Shown one piece after another: positions 8,063-16,674 of a stretch of DNA of 64,000 bases. The stretch covers positions 62,001 through 126,000 of the forward strand of contig JAGVJK010000018.1 of NCBI GenBank assembly GCA_020051155.1, read 5' to 3'. How positions within the stretch are numbered: the first letter of the stretch is position 1; each line of letters opens with the position of its first letter. The DNA is from Gammaproteobacteria bacterium. Lineage in GTDB: Bacteria; Pseudomonadota; Gammaproteobacteria; UBA1113. A program made the translations under genes and the position numbers. A model generated the notes under the pieces. It saw only the letters and a list, made by a program, of their open reading frames with translations. It made no database searches and was not told the DNA's origin.

Positions 8063-8821
8063 ATGAAAATGCAGAAATTTTTTCTTATCAAATTACGTTC
8101 AATCATCATCTTGCTTCCTATGATTTGCTTGTTGTCGTTAACTACACATACGACCAATGCTGAAAAGCCTGTTGAGAGCACCTCTAAGAAGCAAGCAACT
8201 CTTTCACTACCTGACAAACGGACTATCTCCATTGAAGTGACCTCCACCAAAACCCCTATCGACCCTACTGATGAGGAGCTCGCTAATGATCCCGCGGCAG
8301 CACAAACTCACGGATATTCCGAAGCATTGATAAAAGATAATCACAATGTCTTACTGGGCCGATTACAATTCTCCACACCCGTAGTAACGTTTGAAACTTA
8401 CAAATTTAAGGAATTAAAAAGTCCTTTAATTATTTTTTTGGCCGTTGATGAAACAACGCCTACACAATCTTTTTTCAGCGTTTACCCTCGTATCATTGCT
8501 GGCAATCATTTAGAACTCTTTCCCTCTACCTGGGGTTTTAGCTCATTCTGTGGAGGATTTTATATAGGACCTCTGTCAAAAAATCAGAGCCTTGGTGCCG
8601 CCACTTGGCAATGCATCTGGCCCGATCATGATAATTCATCACATGCCGCCCCACACCGTTATGCAATTTCATTATACCGCTGGAACGGTCATGAACTCCT
8701 TCTTCAAAAATCCTATCGCACGAAAAATAAATACGACAGCGGTGAGGATGCATTAAAAGCTAACCATATTGTCGTACGCGATATGGTGAGTGATTTCAAA
8801 GAAGCTCTTGACTATTTTTAA
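8063..8821 (+). CDS. Secreted hypothetical protein
   Basis: 252 aa, not recognised. The N-terminus is basic and then hydrophobic (LRSIIILLPMICLLSLTTHT), consistent with a Sec signal peptide ending near residue 33. The mature protein has two cysteines (SSFCGGFYIG and ATWQCIWPD) and many aromatic residues. The ATG has AAGG 6-9 bp upstream. It stands alone. Immediately 3' of its stop is a 33-bp sequence resembling the upstream region of a DUF4143-type ATPase gene elsewhere in this window. Confidence 0.7.
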   Translation: MKMQKFFLIKLRSIIILLPMICLLSLTTHTTNAEKPVESTSKKQATLSLPDKRTISIEVTSTKTPIDPTDEELANDPAAAQTHGYSEALIKDNHNVLLGRLQFSTPVVTFETYKFKELKSPLIIFLAVDETTPTQSFFSVYPRIIAGNHLELFPSTWGFSSFCGGFYIGPLSKNQSLGAATWQCIWPDHDNSSHAAPHRYAISLYRWNGHELLLQKSYRTKNKYDSGEDALKANHIVVRDMVSDFKEALDYF

Positions 8822-8852
8822 GCATAGTTATGTAAGTTTCCAATTTTTAAAT
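8821..8852. repeat. Solo half-copy of the ATPase-upstream palindrome
   Basis: AGCATAGTTATGTAAGTTTC followed by CAATTTTTAAATG resembles 15684-15716 (AGCATAGTTGTGTAAGTTTC then CAATTTGAAAATG) with three to four differences. At 15691-15729 this sequence is one arm of a perfect palindrome in front of an ATPase gene. Here only one arm survives and no ATPase is present. Confidence 0.6.
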
Positions 8853-8969
8853 GTTCTCTTTTTTATCTTTTTCGTTTACATCACCCGGTTGGTCATCGAT
8901 GGATCTTATCAAAATCTTATGTATTGCTTAAGACTTACTAAAAGATGATGGTATACGAAATTCTTCTTC

Positions 8970-8978
8970 TGCTATAAT
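8970..8978 (+). promoter_or_regulatory. Extended -10 promoter for lemA-htpX
   Basis: TGCTATAAT (TGnTATAAT, a consensus extended -10) at 8970-8978, with no good -35, as expected for this promoter class. It implies a transcript start near 8985, which argues for the ATG at 9010 as the lemA start. Confidence 0.55.
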
Positions 8979-9009
8979 CCAGGTTGTGTTACCGAGGATT
9001 TTGGAGGTT

Positions 9010-9591
9010 ATGGTGTTTTTTCTTGTGATATTAGCAGTCCTTATTCTAATCGCTGTTTACATTGTCTCTGTCTACAACACACTCATTGCGATGATTGAAG
9101 CTGTTCGCAATAATTTAAAACAAATCGATGTTCAATTAGATCGACGTTTCAAAGTATTCGAATCATTGATTAACGTAGTCCGCAAATATATGGATTATGA
9201 ACAAACCACGCTGAAAGATGTTGTTGCCTTGCGCGCAAAAGCTGAGTCTGCCAAAAATAGTGGCGATGAAGCAGGTCGTATGGCCGCTGAAAATCAAATT
9301 TCAGGGATTGTTTCTGGGTTGAATGTTGTGTTTGAGCAATATCCAGATTTGAAAGCCAATCAAAATGCTATGCAGTTGCAAGAAGAGATCGTCAGCACCG
9401 AAAATAAATTAGCCTTTGCGAAGCAAGCAGTCAATGATAGCATCGAGCGTTATAATGCGCGCAAGAAAATGTTTTTTACTGCGATGGTTGTTGGAATGTT
9501 TAAATCGAAATTAGATTTTGATTTCCCTTATTGGCAATTAGAATCGCCAGAGAAAATCAAAGAAAGAGAAGATTACACGGTAAACTTATAG
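9010..9591 (+). CDS. lemA: LemA family membrane protein
   Basis: 193 aa. One N-terminal transmembrane helix (VFFLVILAVLILIAVYIVSV), then VYNTLIAMIEAVRNNLKQID and LDRRFKVFESLINVV, the conserved LemA helical core. A long coiled-coil-like region follows. LemA proteins sit in the inner membrane with their helices in the cytoplasm; their molecular role is poorly defined. GGAGG at 9003-9007 supports a start at ATG 9010 or GTG 9013; an in-frame GTG at 8986 would be almost leaderless. It lies 6 bp before the M48 peptidase gene, a common gene pair. Confidence 0.85.
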   Translation: MVFFLVILAVLILIAVYIVSVYNTLIAMIEAVRNNLKQIDVQLDRRFKVFESLINVVRKYMDYEQTTLKDVVALRAKAESAKNSGDEAGRMAAENQISGIVSGLNVVFEQYPDLKANQNAMQLQEEIVSTENKLAFAKQAVNDSIERYNARKKMFFTAMVVGMFKSKLDFDFPYWQLESPEKIKEREDYTVNL

Positions 9592-9597
9592 GTTATT

Positions 9598-10647
9598 ATG
9601 GCAAAGCCTTTAGATGAGTTTCATGCTGGTGTCGGTGATTGGCGTGCGGTGATTAAACGAAATAATCGCCGTACGCTCATTGTTATTAGCCTTTTCATTA
9701 TGTTGTATATTCTATTAGGATTGCTCGTTGATACCTTTATTTATTCACAGCAATATCGAACTGCACCCATAGGAGCTATTTTTCATGCACTCATCACCTG
9801 GCATATCACGCCCTATGCCACGATCATCACTACCATCATCGCCGTGATATCCCTATTGGTTGCCTTTGCATTCCATGATCGCATTATGCTGTTAGGCACG
9901 GAGTACCATGAAATCACACCGGAAACCGCCACTGATTTAAAAGAAAAACAATTATATAACATTATTGAAGAATTAAAATTAGCAGCAGGCCTACAATACA
10001 TGCCGCGCGTGTTTATCATGGAAGCGAATTACATGAATGCTTTCGCCAGTGGCTATAGTGAGAAATCAGCGATTGTTGCGATTACTCGTGGTTTATTAGA
10101 TAAATTAGATCGCGATGAAACACAAGCGGTGATGGCCCATGAGTTAAGCCATATTCGTCATATGGATATCAAACTCACATTGATGGCTTCCGTGCTCAGT
10201 AATATCATGCTGATTGTGATTGATATTTTATTTTGGAGCGCGTTCTTCGGTCGCGGACGTTCACGCGATGGAGAGGGTGGCGGTAATTGGCTGGTGATTG
10301 CAATCATTATTTTGCGTTATGTATTGCCCTTGCTGACATTGTTGTTAATGCTATTCCTGAGCCGCTCTCGAGAATATATGGCAGATGCTGGTTGCGTCGA
10401 GTTAACTCGTAATAATGAACCTTTGGCGCGAGCACTTTTAAAAATTCAAGGCGATCACGAAGCCAATATTGAGCAATATGCCCAAGAATATAATCAAGCG
10501 GCCCACGACTCTATTCGACGAGAAGCTTATATTTTCGATCCAATTAAAGCAGGGATTGAAGATAAAAGCGCACCCAGCGATTTATTTTCCACACACCCTA
10601 GTATTGAAAAACGACTTGCTGCCTTGGGATTTCGTCGTAAGACTTAA
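9598..10647 (+). CDS. htpX: M48-family membrane metalloprotease (HtpX-like)
   Basis: 349 aa. Zinc protease motif HELSH at about residue 181 in VMAHELSHIRHMD, and the downstream zinc ligand Glu in SREYMADAG at about residue 258. Four or more hydrophobic membrane segments (two near residues 25-95, two between about 195 and 255). HtpX-type proteases degrade damaged inner-membrane proteins. It is longer than E. coli HtpX (293 aa), with an extended N-terminus, as in the LemA-linked subgroup. Cotranscribed with lemA. Confidence 0.85.
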   Translation: MAKPLDEFHAGVGDWRAVIKRNNRRTLIVISLFIMLYILLGLLVDTFIYSQQYRTAPIGAIFHALITWHITPYATIITTIIAVISLLVAFAFHDRIMLLGTEYHEITPETATDLKEKQLYNIIEELKLAAGLQYMPRVFIMEANYMNAFASGYSEKSAIVAITRGLLDKLDRDETQAVMAHELSHIRHMDIKLTLMASVLSNIMLIVIDILFWSAFFGRGRSRDGEGGGNWLVIAIIILRYVLPLLTLLLMLFLSRSREYMADAGCVELTRNNEPLARALLKIQGDHEANIEQYAQEYNQAAHDSIRREAYIFDPIKAGIEDKSAPSDLFSTHPSIEKRLAALGFRRKT

Positions 10648-10821
10648 AAACGTTCTTTAAGTCCGGGAAATCGCGCTGACATATAAACGCTCTATATTTG
10701 ACCCAGTCAAACTAATGATCAATAATGCGCTTTCATAACATCCCATCCTCGCATGGAATAACTCTGCATGGGTATAAATAGATTTTCTTTAAGATTAATC
10801 AGAACATGAGGTAATATAAAA

Positions 10822-13800
10822 ATGGCTGCGTCGAATGATGAACAATCCTATGATATGGAAGACATTTCCCATTTTTTAGAGAGCTTGCTTAAGAAAGCTA
10901 ATGCGAGTCTTAAAAAAAATGAGCCTGATTCTTTTCCTGATTTTATCGAAGCCGCACGTTGTTACAATGAAGCTGCAAACGCTCTCATAGGTATTCCTCA
11001 AACGCATCATAGTTGCCACATAACCGTCCCATCTTTTCAAAATACACCATTAACCGTTGCTGAGATTAAGAGTCAATTAGAAAATGAAATTAGACAATTG
11101 GGAATCATCATTCTTATACATGGACCGTTAAGCGTTATCCAAAAAGTTCATATTCTTAAATTTATAGCAAGCGCAGAAAGAAAACTACAGTGCTCATCAT
11201 TAACCGTTTCGTGGAAAAATTTAGACGATCTTAAGAAGACATTACTAGCAGAGAGTGGTGCAGAACCAACAAAAGAACAAACGCAAGCACTAGATTTATT
11301 AAAGGTCATGCAGTTTAATGCCTTACAAGAAGAAGCACGAAGAACTGCTGCAATGTTGTTATTACACACACAAGGTGATTTTTTCCAACGTGATGGCATC
11401 TCCTCTGATTTTCTTGCAATCCAAGCAGTCCAACCATTGTTGCAGCCATTGTTTCGCTCATCATCGCCCCATTTAGAAAAAGGCGGTAATACGTTGTTTC
11501 ATTTAATAGCCGCCAGTGCAACAAATGATTATGATACTGTTGCAGCAATAGCATTGCTTATGGGTGAGCCATCGACATCCTCATTAACCTCAGACATCGA
11601 ATCCTTTGTTGCTGCTATATTACAACAAGAAAATCAATATGGTGAAAGACCGCTACATGTAGCGTTGCGTCGTGGCAAACTAAAAACAGCACAGTTCTTG
11701 ATAGAGCTAGGCGCTGATGTTCATGCTGCTGCTACTCATCCGTCGCCATTAAATTTTTCTGTGGCGCAACCTTCAAAAGAACATACTATGCGTTGGCTTA
11801 ACGGTGATAAGCTTCCAGGCCTCATCGCTAGCTCTTCGAATGAGCCCTCACCCTCTTCGACGCCTGAACTTCCTACCGTGATGGTTCTCAAATTGATTCA
11901 TGAAATATTCAATGATGAACATCGCAAGGAAGCAATTCAGCTAGCGATTAGTATGCTGCAACATGGCGCGATATTGCCGGAGATTTTAAAAGGATCTCCC
12001 TTATTCTTTGCTCAGAAAGCCGTGTTTAAACAAATTCGAGAGGAAAGAAATGCATTCTTATTAAAAATCATGAGGGCTAAATTCTCCTTAGAGAGAAGAA
12101 TGGATTGGTTACTAATTGCTAGCGATAAGGCACCGATTTTCCATAAACTAGTAGCACTGGGTAGTTTTTTGGATAGTTACCTTGAAAGTTGTATGCATCC
12201 TGAAATCCCTATTCTAAAAATTTTCCAAGAGTGGGCAAGCAAACATTCCGCGTATTATACGGCATTACAACAGATGACCTTTGGATTTGATTTTACAACT
12301 GCTAACATTATAGAAGAATTATTAAGCCCTCTGACGATGGATTGTCAAAAGAAATATCTGCGCCTCTTTAAAGGTTTTTCCAAGGGTGCTAGCTACGACC
12401 GAATCATCAATACCTCTACACGCAATCTTATCATCGATATTTTGAACGCCGTTGCTGCAGTTTATTATCAAAAATATCAAGAGCCGTTTTTAAAAGAGAT
12501 GTCACAAGATGTTTCTCAACAGACTGATATCATCGAAGAGATACCTGCAACGAGTGATCTTGCACAAGATCAATTTTTAGAGCAATTGCTTGAACATTTT
12601 AAATTAGAAGATACTGACTACGAGATTCCGGGACATAAACATGTGCTTCATGCTTTTTTATTAGCCCACATTTATTCTCGGCGAGTTAGTCGAAGCGCAA
12701 TGATCGAGTTATCACTGGATCAACAGTCTACCTTAGCAGATGCATTAGTTATGCGAGCTTCGATAACACGGAATCCATACCATATTAAACAGGCCATTAA
12801 CGCTTGTATGCAACATGCTTTTCTTAAGAGACGAGAAAAACTAGCGAAGTTAGCTCACTGGTGCCGAGGAGAAAATGAGGTATTGAGCCAATCAGTTATA
12901 GATATGATACAAAAAGATTTTAAAAGCGGAACTAAGCTTAGCAAACTTCATCAAGATCTTTTTGGTTATCTTAGTAATGAAACAAGCCGTGCGCAAGCCG
13001 ATCATTTTGGTATTTCTCAGAAATCACTTCAAAATGAGAATTCTCAATGGGATTTACTTGCTAGGCACTACTCAGAAGAAGAGTTAAAACAAATTTCTTG
13101 GTTTGAGGCGTATGAATATTTTTACGTGATTAAAGGTCGCTATGGCTCTTCTTTTAAAGCAACCTCTTTTCAACCTAATAACATTCACCCCATTTATGGT
13201 ATCACCGATTTAGGCGCATTCTTTAGCTTAGGTTTACCTGCAAAAAGACCTGTGACTCTAGAACATATAACTCTTGAGAATATGGCTCAAGAAAGAGGAG
13301 GCAATACTCTACTACATTTAGCCGCTATGGACACTTGTACAGTTTGTAGAGGCGCGCCTCAATATAATTGCAATGCTCGGTATTTTAGAACACCCCTTGC
13401 CAGGGAAAAAGTAGAAGATTCTTTAGTAACTGCTGAAAATATCATTCTTATTAATGCCATGCTTCAACATCGTAATCAATATGGAGAAATGCCTCTTCAT
13501 GTGGCGCTAAGAGCAGAACATTTAGATTTAGCACGGTGTTTTATTGAGTCAGGTGCAGATATTCATGCCCCAGTGTGGGAGCCTTCTCCATTATGTGCAT
13601 CTTCGTCGAAAGAGATTCCAGTAATAAGAGCACTTCACTGGCTGCGAGCAAGAACCCCTGAGCAATACCAACCTTCAGCTTTGCTGGCTAGTACCTCGAA
13701 TGAAGTGGCAAGTATTCCTGAAACGCCTTTGATGATCGTGTTAAGTTCACTTGAAAAGTATAGTCCCTGGTTCCGAGAAGACCTGCTTTCACTTGCTAAG

Positions 13801-14340
13801 GAACTATTAATTTATGGTGCAAATTACCCTTCTACAGATGAGGGTAATTTGTATGATAACGCCCGCAAAAAGGTAGAAGCCTACTACAAAGACGAGACTA
13901 ACACTTTTTTTAAAATAATTGAGAAGCTGAAAAAGGAATTAGAAAGTAAAAAAGAAAGTATCTTGGCAACCACCGATAGGAAAAAATTGATTGACGCTAA
14001 ACTAGAGGCATTAACTTCATTAGAAGATACACTAAGAAATTCAAATATGCCGGTACTAAGAGTACTACACGATTGGGTAGCGCAAAATCCTGGGCTATAT
14101 GCAACGTTGAGAGAGAGCGCTTTTTTTGTGGGCTCTAAAACGAAACAATTAATGGAAGCATCGCTAAAAATAGCACCTGCATATTATCGAGAAAAATACA
14201 AAGACCTTTTTAATCCTTCTCAGGCAGCTATATCGCAACACCAGCTCCTGCCAGGACCTACAACTTCTTTGCAAAATGGGTTAGAGAGTGACGGTACAAC
14301 AACCTCTCCTTCGGCATTGGGATACTATCATGACCTATAA
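10822..14340 (+). CDS. Large ankyrin-repeat protein with internally duplicated modules; candidate effector
   Basis: 1172 aa, no signal peptide or membrane segment. Ankyrin motifs occur twice: NQYGERPLHVALRRGKLKTA with FLIELGADVHA (about residues 270-305), and NQYGEMPLHVALRAEHLDLA with FIESGADIHAP (about 890-920). The similarity extends around them: GGNTLFHLIA versus GGNTLLHLAA, IASSSNEPSP versus LASTSNEVAS, and IPILKIFQEWASKHSAYYTA versus MPVLRVLHDWVAQNPGLYAT. The protein is therefore two diverged copies of a module of about 280 residues, separated by about 325 residues of unrelated helical sequence. The second copy has an inserted Cys-rich stretch (TCTVCRGAPQYNC). Ankyrin proteins of this kind in intracellular bacteria often bind host proteins; that role is inferred. 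GAGG precedes the ATG by 10 bp. Confidence 0.8.
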   Translation: MAASNDEQSYDMEDISHFLESLLKKANASLKKNEPDSFPDFIEAARCYNEAANALIGIPQTHHSCHITVPSFQNTPLTVAEIKSQLENEIRQLGIIILIHGPLSVIQKVHILKFIASAERKLQCSSLTVSWKNLDDLKKTLLAESGAEPTKEQTQALDLLKVMQFNALQEEARRTAAMLLLHTQGDFFQRDGISSDFLAIQAVQPLLQPLFRSSSPHLEKGGNTLFHLIAASATNDYDTVAAIALLMGEPSTSSLTSDIESFVAAILQQENQYGERPLHVALRRGKLKTAQFLIELGADVHAAATHPSPLNFSVAQPSKEHTMRWLNGDKLPGLIASSSNEPSPSSTPELPTVMVLKLIHEIFNDEHRKEAIQLAISMLQHGAILPEILKGSPLFFAQKAVFKQIREERNAFLLKIMRAKFSLERRMDWLLIASDKAPIFHKLVALGSFLDSYLESCMHPEIPILKIFQEWASKHSAYYTALQQMTFGFDFTTANIIEELLSPLTMDCQKKYLRLFKGFSKGASYDRIINTSTRNLIIDILNAVAAVYYQKYQEPFLKEMSQDVSQQTDIIEEIPATSDLAQDQFLEQLLEHFKLEDTDYEIPGHKHVLHAFLLAHIYSRRVSRSAMIELSLDQQSTLADALVMRASITRNPYHIKQAINACMQHAFLKRREKLAKLAHWCRGENEVLSQSVIDMIQKDFKSGTKLSKLHQDLFGYLSNETSRAQADHFGISQKSLQNENSQWDLLARHYSEEELKQISWFEAYEYFYVIKGRYGSSFKATSFQPNNIHPIYGITDLGAFFSLGLPAKRPVTLEHITLENMAQERGGNTLLHLAAMDTCTVCRGAPQYNCNARYFRTPLAREKVEDSLVTAENIILINAMLQHRNQYGEMPLHVALRAEHLDLARCFIESGADIHAPVWEPSPLCASSSKEIPVIRALHWLRARTPEQYQPSALLASTSNEVASIPETPLMIVLSSLEKYSPWFREDLLSLAKELLIYGANYPSTDEGNLYDNARKKVEAYYKDETNTFFKIIEKLKKELESKKESILATTDRKKLIDAKLEALTSLEDTLRNSNMPVLRVLHDWVAQNPGLYATLRESAFFVGSKTKQLMEASLKIAPAYYREKYKDLFNPSQAAISQHQLLPGPTTSLQNGLESDGTTTSPSALGYYHDL

Positions 14341-14410
14341 CCAGCAATGCTGCATTGTCGTGCGGTGCCTAATGCCAATTTTCTAGACCGGCCTGCTGCC
14401 GTCGTATGCT

Positions 14411-14445
14411 CGACCTCTCGAACAAAGAGGTCGGTAATTTCTTTT
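14411..14445 (+). terminator. Rho-independent terminator after the ankyrin gene
   Basis: 8-bp perfect stem CGACCTCT/AGAGGTCG with a 7-nt loop, followed by GTAATTTCTTTT. It lies 70 bp after the ankyrin stop codon and before the convergent ATPase gene. Confidence 0.55.
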
Positions 14446-14474
14446 AACAAACAAACGGAAACTACTTTTTCTTC

Positions 14475-15671
14475 TTATAAGTGTCCAGGAATATCTGTGA
14501 GTAATTGCTTCCAAGGAAGAAGATGGACTTCTTTATAAGTACTGCATTGATCTCCCGTGTAAACGACTGATGCTGCCGACAATTCTTTTTCAGCAAATTG
14601 CTTCATTAAAAGAGCATTTTTTACGTAATCTGCTGTAAAAGTAGCGCTGGATTTTATTTCAAACGCTAGCAATCGATCGCCCTTTTCTACGATCAAATCA
14701 ATTTCAACGCCCCGATGATCACGCCAAAAATAAACTGGCGCCGGCTCTCCTTGGGAAAAGAAATATTTGATAAATTCTGAAATAATAAACCCTTCAAACA
14801 GATGACCACGGCTCGCATGAATGGCTAGATGTTCAGCCGATTCGATGCCAAGCAATCGACAAACTAACCCAGTATCGTAAAAATAAAGTTTGGGTCGTTT
14901 AATCACGCGCTTGCTGAAATTTTTATAATACGGTTGTAATCGATAAATAAGGTAACTTGCTTCTAAAATATTTAACCAATGGGTTGCTGTGGTTTGTGAA
15001 ATACCCGCATCATTAGCAATTTCATTTAAATTAAGAATTTGTCCATGACGCCCAGCACACAAATGAATGAAACGCTGAAAGGTATTTAAATCTTTAACGT
15101 TCACCAGGGTTCTGACATCTCGCTCTAGATAAGTGCGAATATAACTATTGAACCAGAGTTTCACATCCAGGTGTTCTTGATAAGGACGAGGGTAACTTCC
15201 ATCATATAAATATTGCCACAGCGAAAGGGATTTCTGCTGCTCATGACTTAAATACTCAACAAAAGATAGCGGTAACAACTCCAAAATTGCTGCGCGCCCA
15301 GCAAGAGTTTGGCTAATTTTTTCAGACAATAAAAAATTTTGAGAGCCTGATAAAATAAACCGACCGGGCTGTGAATACTCATCCACTGCGCCTTGCAAGT
15401 AAGAAAATAATTCTGGCAATCGCTGTGCTTCATCGATAATACAAGGATGATGCTGAGCAAGAAACCCACGAATATCCGAGCCAATCAATAACAACGTATC
15501 TGGATCTTCTAGGTTAAGATACCTTCTTTCAGGAAACAGATATTTTAATAAGGTAGTTTTGCCGCTTTGGCGTGGCCCCGTTACGACCGTAACTGGAAAA
15601 CTATTTGCAGCAGAGATAACGACATCCGCAAGCTGTCGTTTAAATAAATTGTCTGTTTTTTGCTCTTTCAT
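14475..15671 (-). CDS. DUF4143-type AAA ATPase (copy A1)
   Basis: 398 aa. AAA domain: Walker A GPRQSGKTT (near residue 32), Walker B CIIDEAQRLPEL, sensor FILSGSQNFLL. Next comes a winged-helix region (LNEIANDAGISQTTATHWLN) and a C-terminal domain with VEIDLIVEKGDRLLAFEIKS, which has the D...ExK spacing of PD-(D/E)xK nuclease-like folds. Function is unknown for this widespread family. I start at ATG 15671; an in-frame GTG extension to 15752 would run through a palindrome and a tandem repeat and is unlikely. Upstream lie a 39-bp palindrome (15691-15729) and two 22-bp repeats (15736-15779). Convergent with the ankyrin gene. Confidence 0.85.
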   Translation of the reverse strand: MKEQKTDNLFKRQLADVVISAANSFPVTVVTGPRQSGKTTLLKYLFPERRYLNLEDPDTLLLIGSDIRGFLAQHHPCIIDEAQRLPELFSYLQGAVDEYSQPGRFILSGSQNFLLSEKISQTLAGRAAILELLPLSFVEYLSHEQQKSLSLWQYLYDGSYPRPYQEHLDVKLWFNSYIRTYLERDVRTLVNVKDLNTFQRFIHLCAGRHGQILNLNEIANDAGISQTTATHWLNILEASYLIYRLQPYYKNFSKRVIKRPKLYFYDTGLVCRLLGIESAEHLAIHASRGHLFEGFIISEFIKYFFSQGEPAPVYFWRDHRGVEIDLIVEKGDRLLAFEIKSSATFTADYVKNALLMKQFAEKELSAASVVYTGDQCSTYKEVHLLPWKQLLTDIPGHL

Positions 15672-15690
15672 GGAGCAAAGTATAGCATAG

Positions 15691-15729
15691 TTGTGTAAGT
15701 TTCCAATTTGAAAATGGAAACTTACACAA
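15691..15729. promoter_or_regulatory. 39-bp palindrome upstream of ATPase A1
   Basis: Perfect 15-bp arms (TTGTGTAAGTTTCCA and its complement) around ATTTGAAAA, only 19 bp upstream of the A1 start codon. The size and position suggest an operator. Half of it recurs at 8821-8852. Confidence 0.6.
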
Positions 15730-15735
15730 GGTAAT

Positions 15736-15779
15736 GCCGTCCAAACGCCCACGAAGTACCGTCCAAACGCTCATGAGAC
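15736..15779. repeat. 22-bp tandem repeat, two units, upstream of ATPase A1
   Basis: Two units starting at 15736 and 15758, consensus ACCGTCCAAACGCYCACGAA plus two bases. The same unit occurs seven times upstream of ATPase A2. The following sequence (AACATTTTTATTATTAAAAA and on to about 15845) is also shared with the region after the seven-unit array. Confidence 0.85.
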
Positions 15780-15845
15780 AACATTTTTATTATTAAAAAC
15801 AAATAGTTATTCTAAATCGTCCATCTCTGCGATTGGTCATTTACT
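15780..15845. pseudogene. Duplicated relic of the 3' end of the lipoprotein gene at 18124
   Basis: This stretch aligns with 18092-18155 at roughly three-quarters identity. The shared part includes ACAACATTTTTAT, TTAAAAACAA, AGTTA and CATCTCTGC-like blocks. At 18124 onward the matching sequence encodes the last residues of a lipoprotein. Here the rest of that gene is absent, so this is a fragment carried along by duplication of the ATPase-repeat segment. Confidence 0.55.
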
Positions 15846-15958
15846 TGCCAATATGGAGTGGTCTATGATACCATCAGCGTTGCTTACTTAATCGATAGAT
15901 TATTGAATTTTAGGCAAACAAAAGAGAATGATAGATAGTCCATTATATGAGGTGTGGT

Positions 15959-16603
15959 ATGGCTGCTGAGAAAAAACTTAAAGCTAAGGTCATTATTATT
16001 GGTAATGCTGAAACAGGTAAATCATCCTTAATAAAACGTAAATTAGGTCATGTCTTTTCAGAAGAATATGACCCAAGTATTGTTGCTAAAACTTACCCCG
16101 ATCTGCAAGAAATTAATCTATGGCATTTATCAGGACTAGAGCGATTTAGAAGTACGGCTATATCTTACATTAAAAATGCCGACGTATCCGTCCTTGTGTT
16201 TGATGTGACAAAGAAAAAATCTTTTTATGATATTCCGTACTGGATTAATCTAACATCTATGCTTGCTTCAAACGCTCAGTGTATATTAGTTGGCACAAAA
16301 ATAGATCTTGCCGATAAAAGAGAAGTTACCAAAGAAGAAGCCTTAGCCTTTGCCAAAGCAAGTGATAATATACAATATTATGAAGTCAGTGCGAAAACCG
16401 GCGAGAATATTGAAACATTGTTCCAAGCAATTATAGATGCCTCTAAACAACCAGAGATAAAATTAGCAGATTCTGATCGTGCGCTTCAACTCGGACCCGG
16501 TTCTCTTTCTCATTTTCATCAACAAGAACCAAGACAAATCCGCACACCATCAGACCAAGGAGCCACATGCTCTCTTAGCCCGAACCCATGTTCGATTCAA
16601 TAA
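15959..16603 (+). CDS. Rab-like small GTPase with altered switch II and CaaX-like C-terminus
   Basis: 214 aa, Ras/Rab fold. G1 GNAETGKSS (residues 15-23); switch I YDPSIVAKT (37-45); G3 WHLSGLERF (55-63), where Rabs have WDTAGQERF; G4 GTKIDL; G5 VSAKTGENIETLF. Two key residues differ: the Mg-linked Asp is His56, and the catalytic Gln is Leu60, the change known to block GTP hydrolysis in Ras and Rab proteins. After the G domain comes an extension of about 45 residues ending in CSIQ, a CaaX-type prenylation motif (Gln at X would favour farnesylation). The start at 15959 has GAGG 6 bp upstream; ATG 15947 is an alternative. Likely acquired from a eukaryote and used as a host-directed effector, by inference. 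It lies between two repeat-linked ATPase genes. Confidence 0.88.
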   Translation: MAAEKKLKAKVIIIGNAETGKSSLIKRKLGHVFSEEYDPSIVAKTYPDLQEINLWHLSGLERFRSTAISYIKNADVSVLVFDVTKKKSFYDIPYWINLTSMLASNAQCILVGTKIDLADKREVTKEEALAFAKASDNIQYYEVSAKTGENIETLFQAIIDASKQPEIKLADSDRALQLGPGSLSHFHQQEPRQIRTPSDQGATCSLSPNPCSIQ

Positions 16604-16651
16604 ATCTAACTCTAAAAAACTGTACAGAACTTTTATGCTAACTGGCAAAAC

Positions 16652-16673
16652 AGACGGTTATACTTAACCGTCT
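16652..16673 (-). terminator. Terminator hairpin for ATPase A2
   Basis: 9-bp perfect stem AGACGGTTA/TAACCGTCT with a 4-nt loop, directly after the A2 stop codon. On the minus strand it is followed by GTTTTG. It lies between the convergent GTPase and ATPase genes. Confidence 0.6.
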
Positions 16674-16674
16674 A

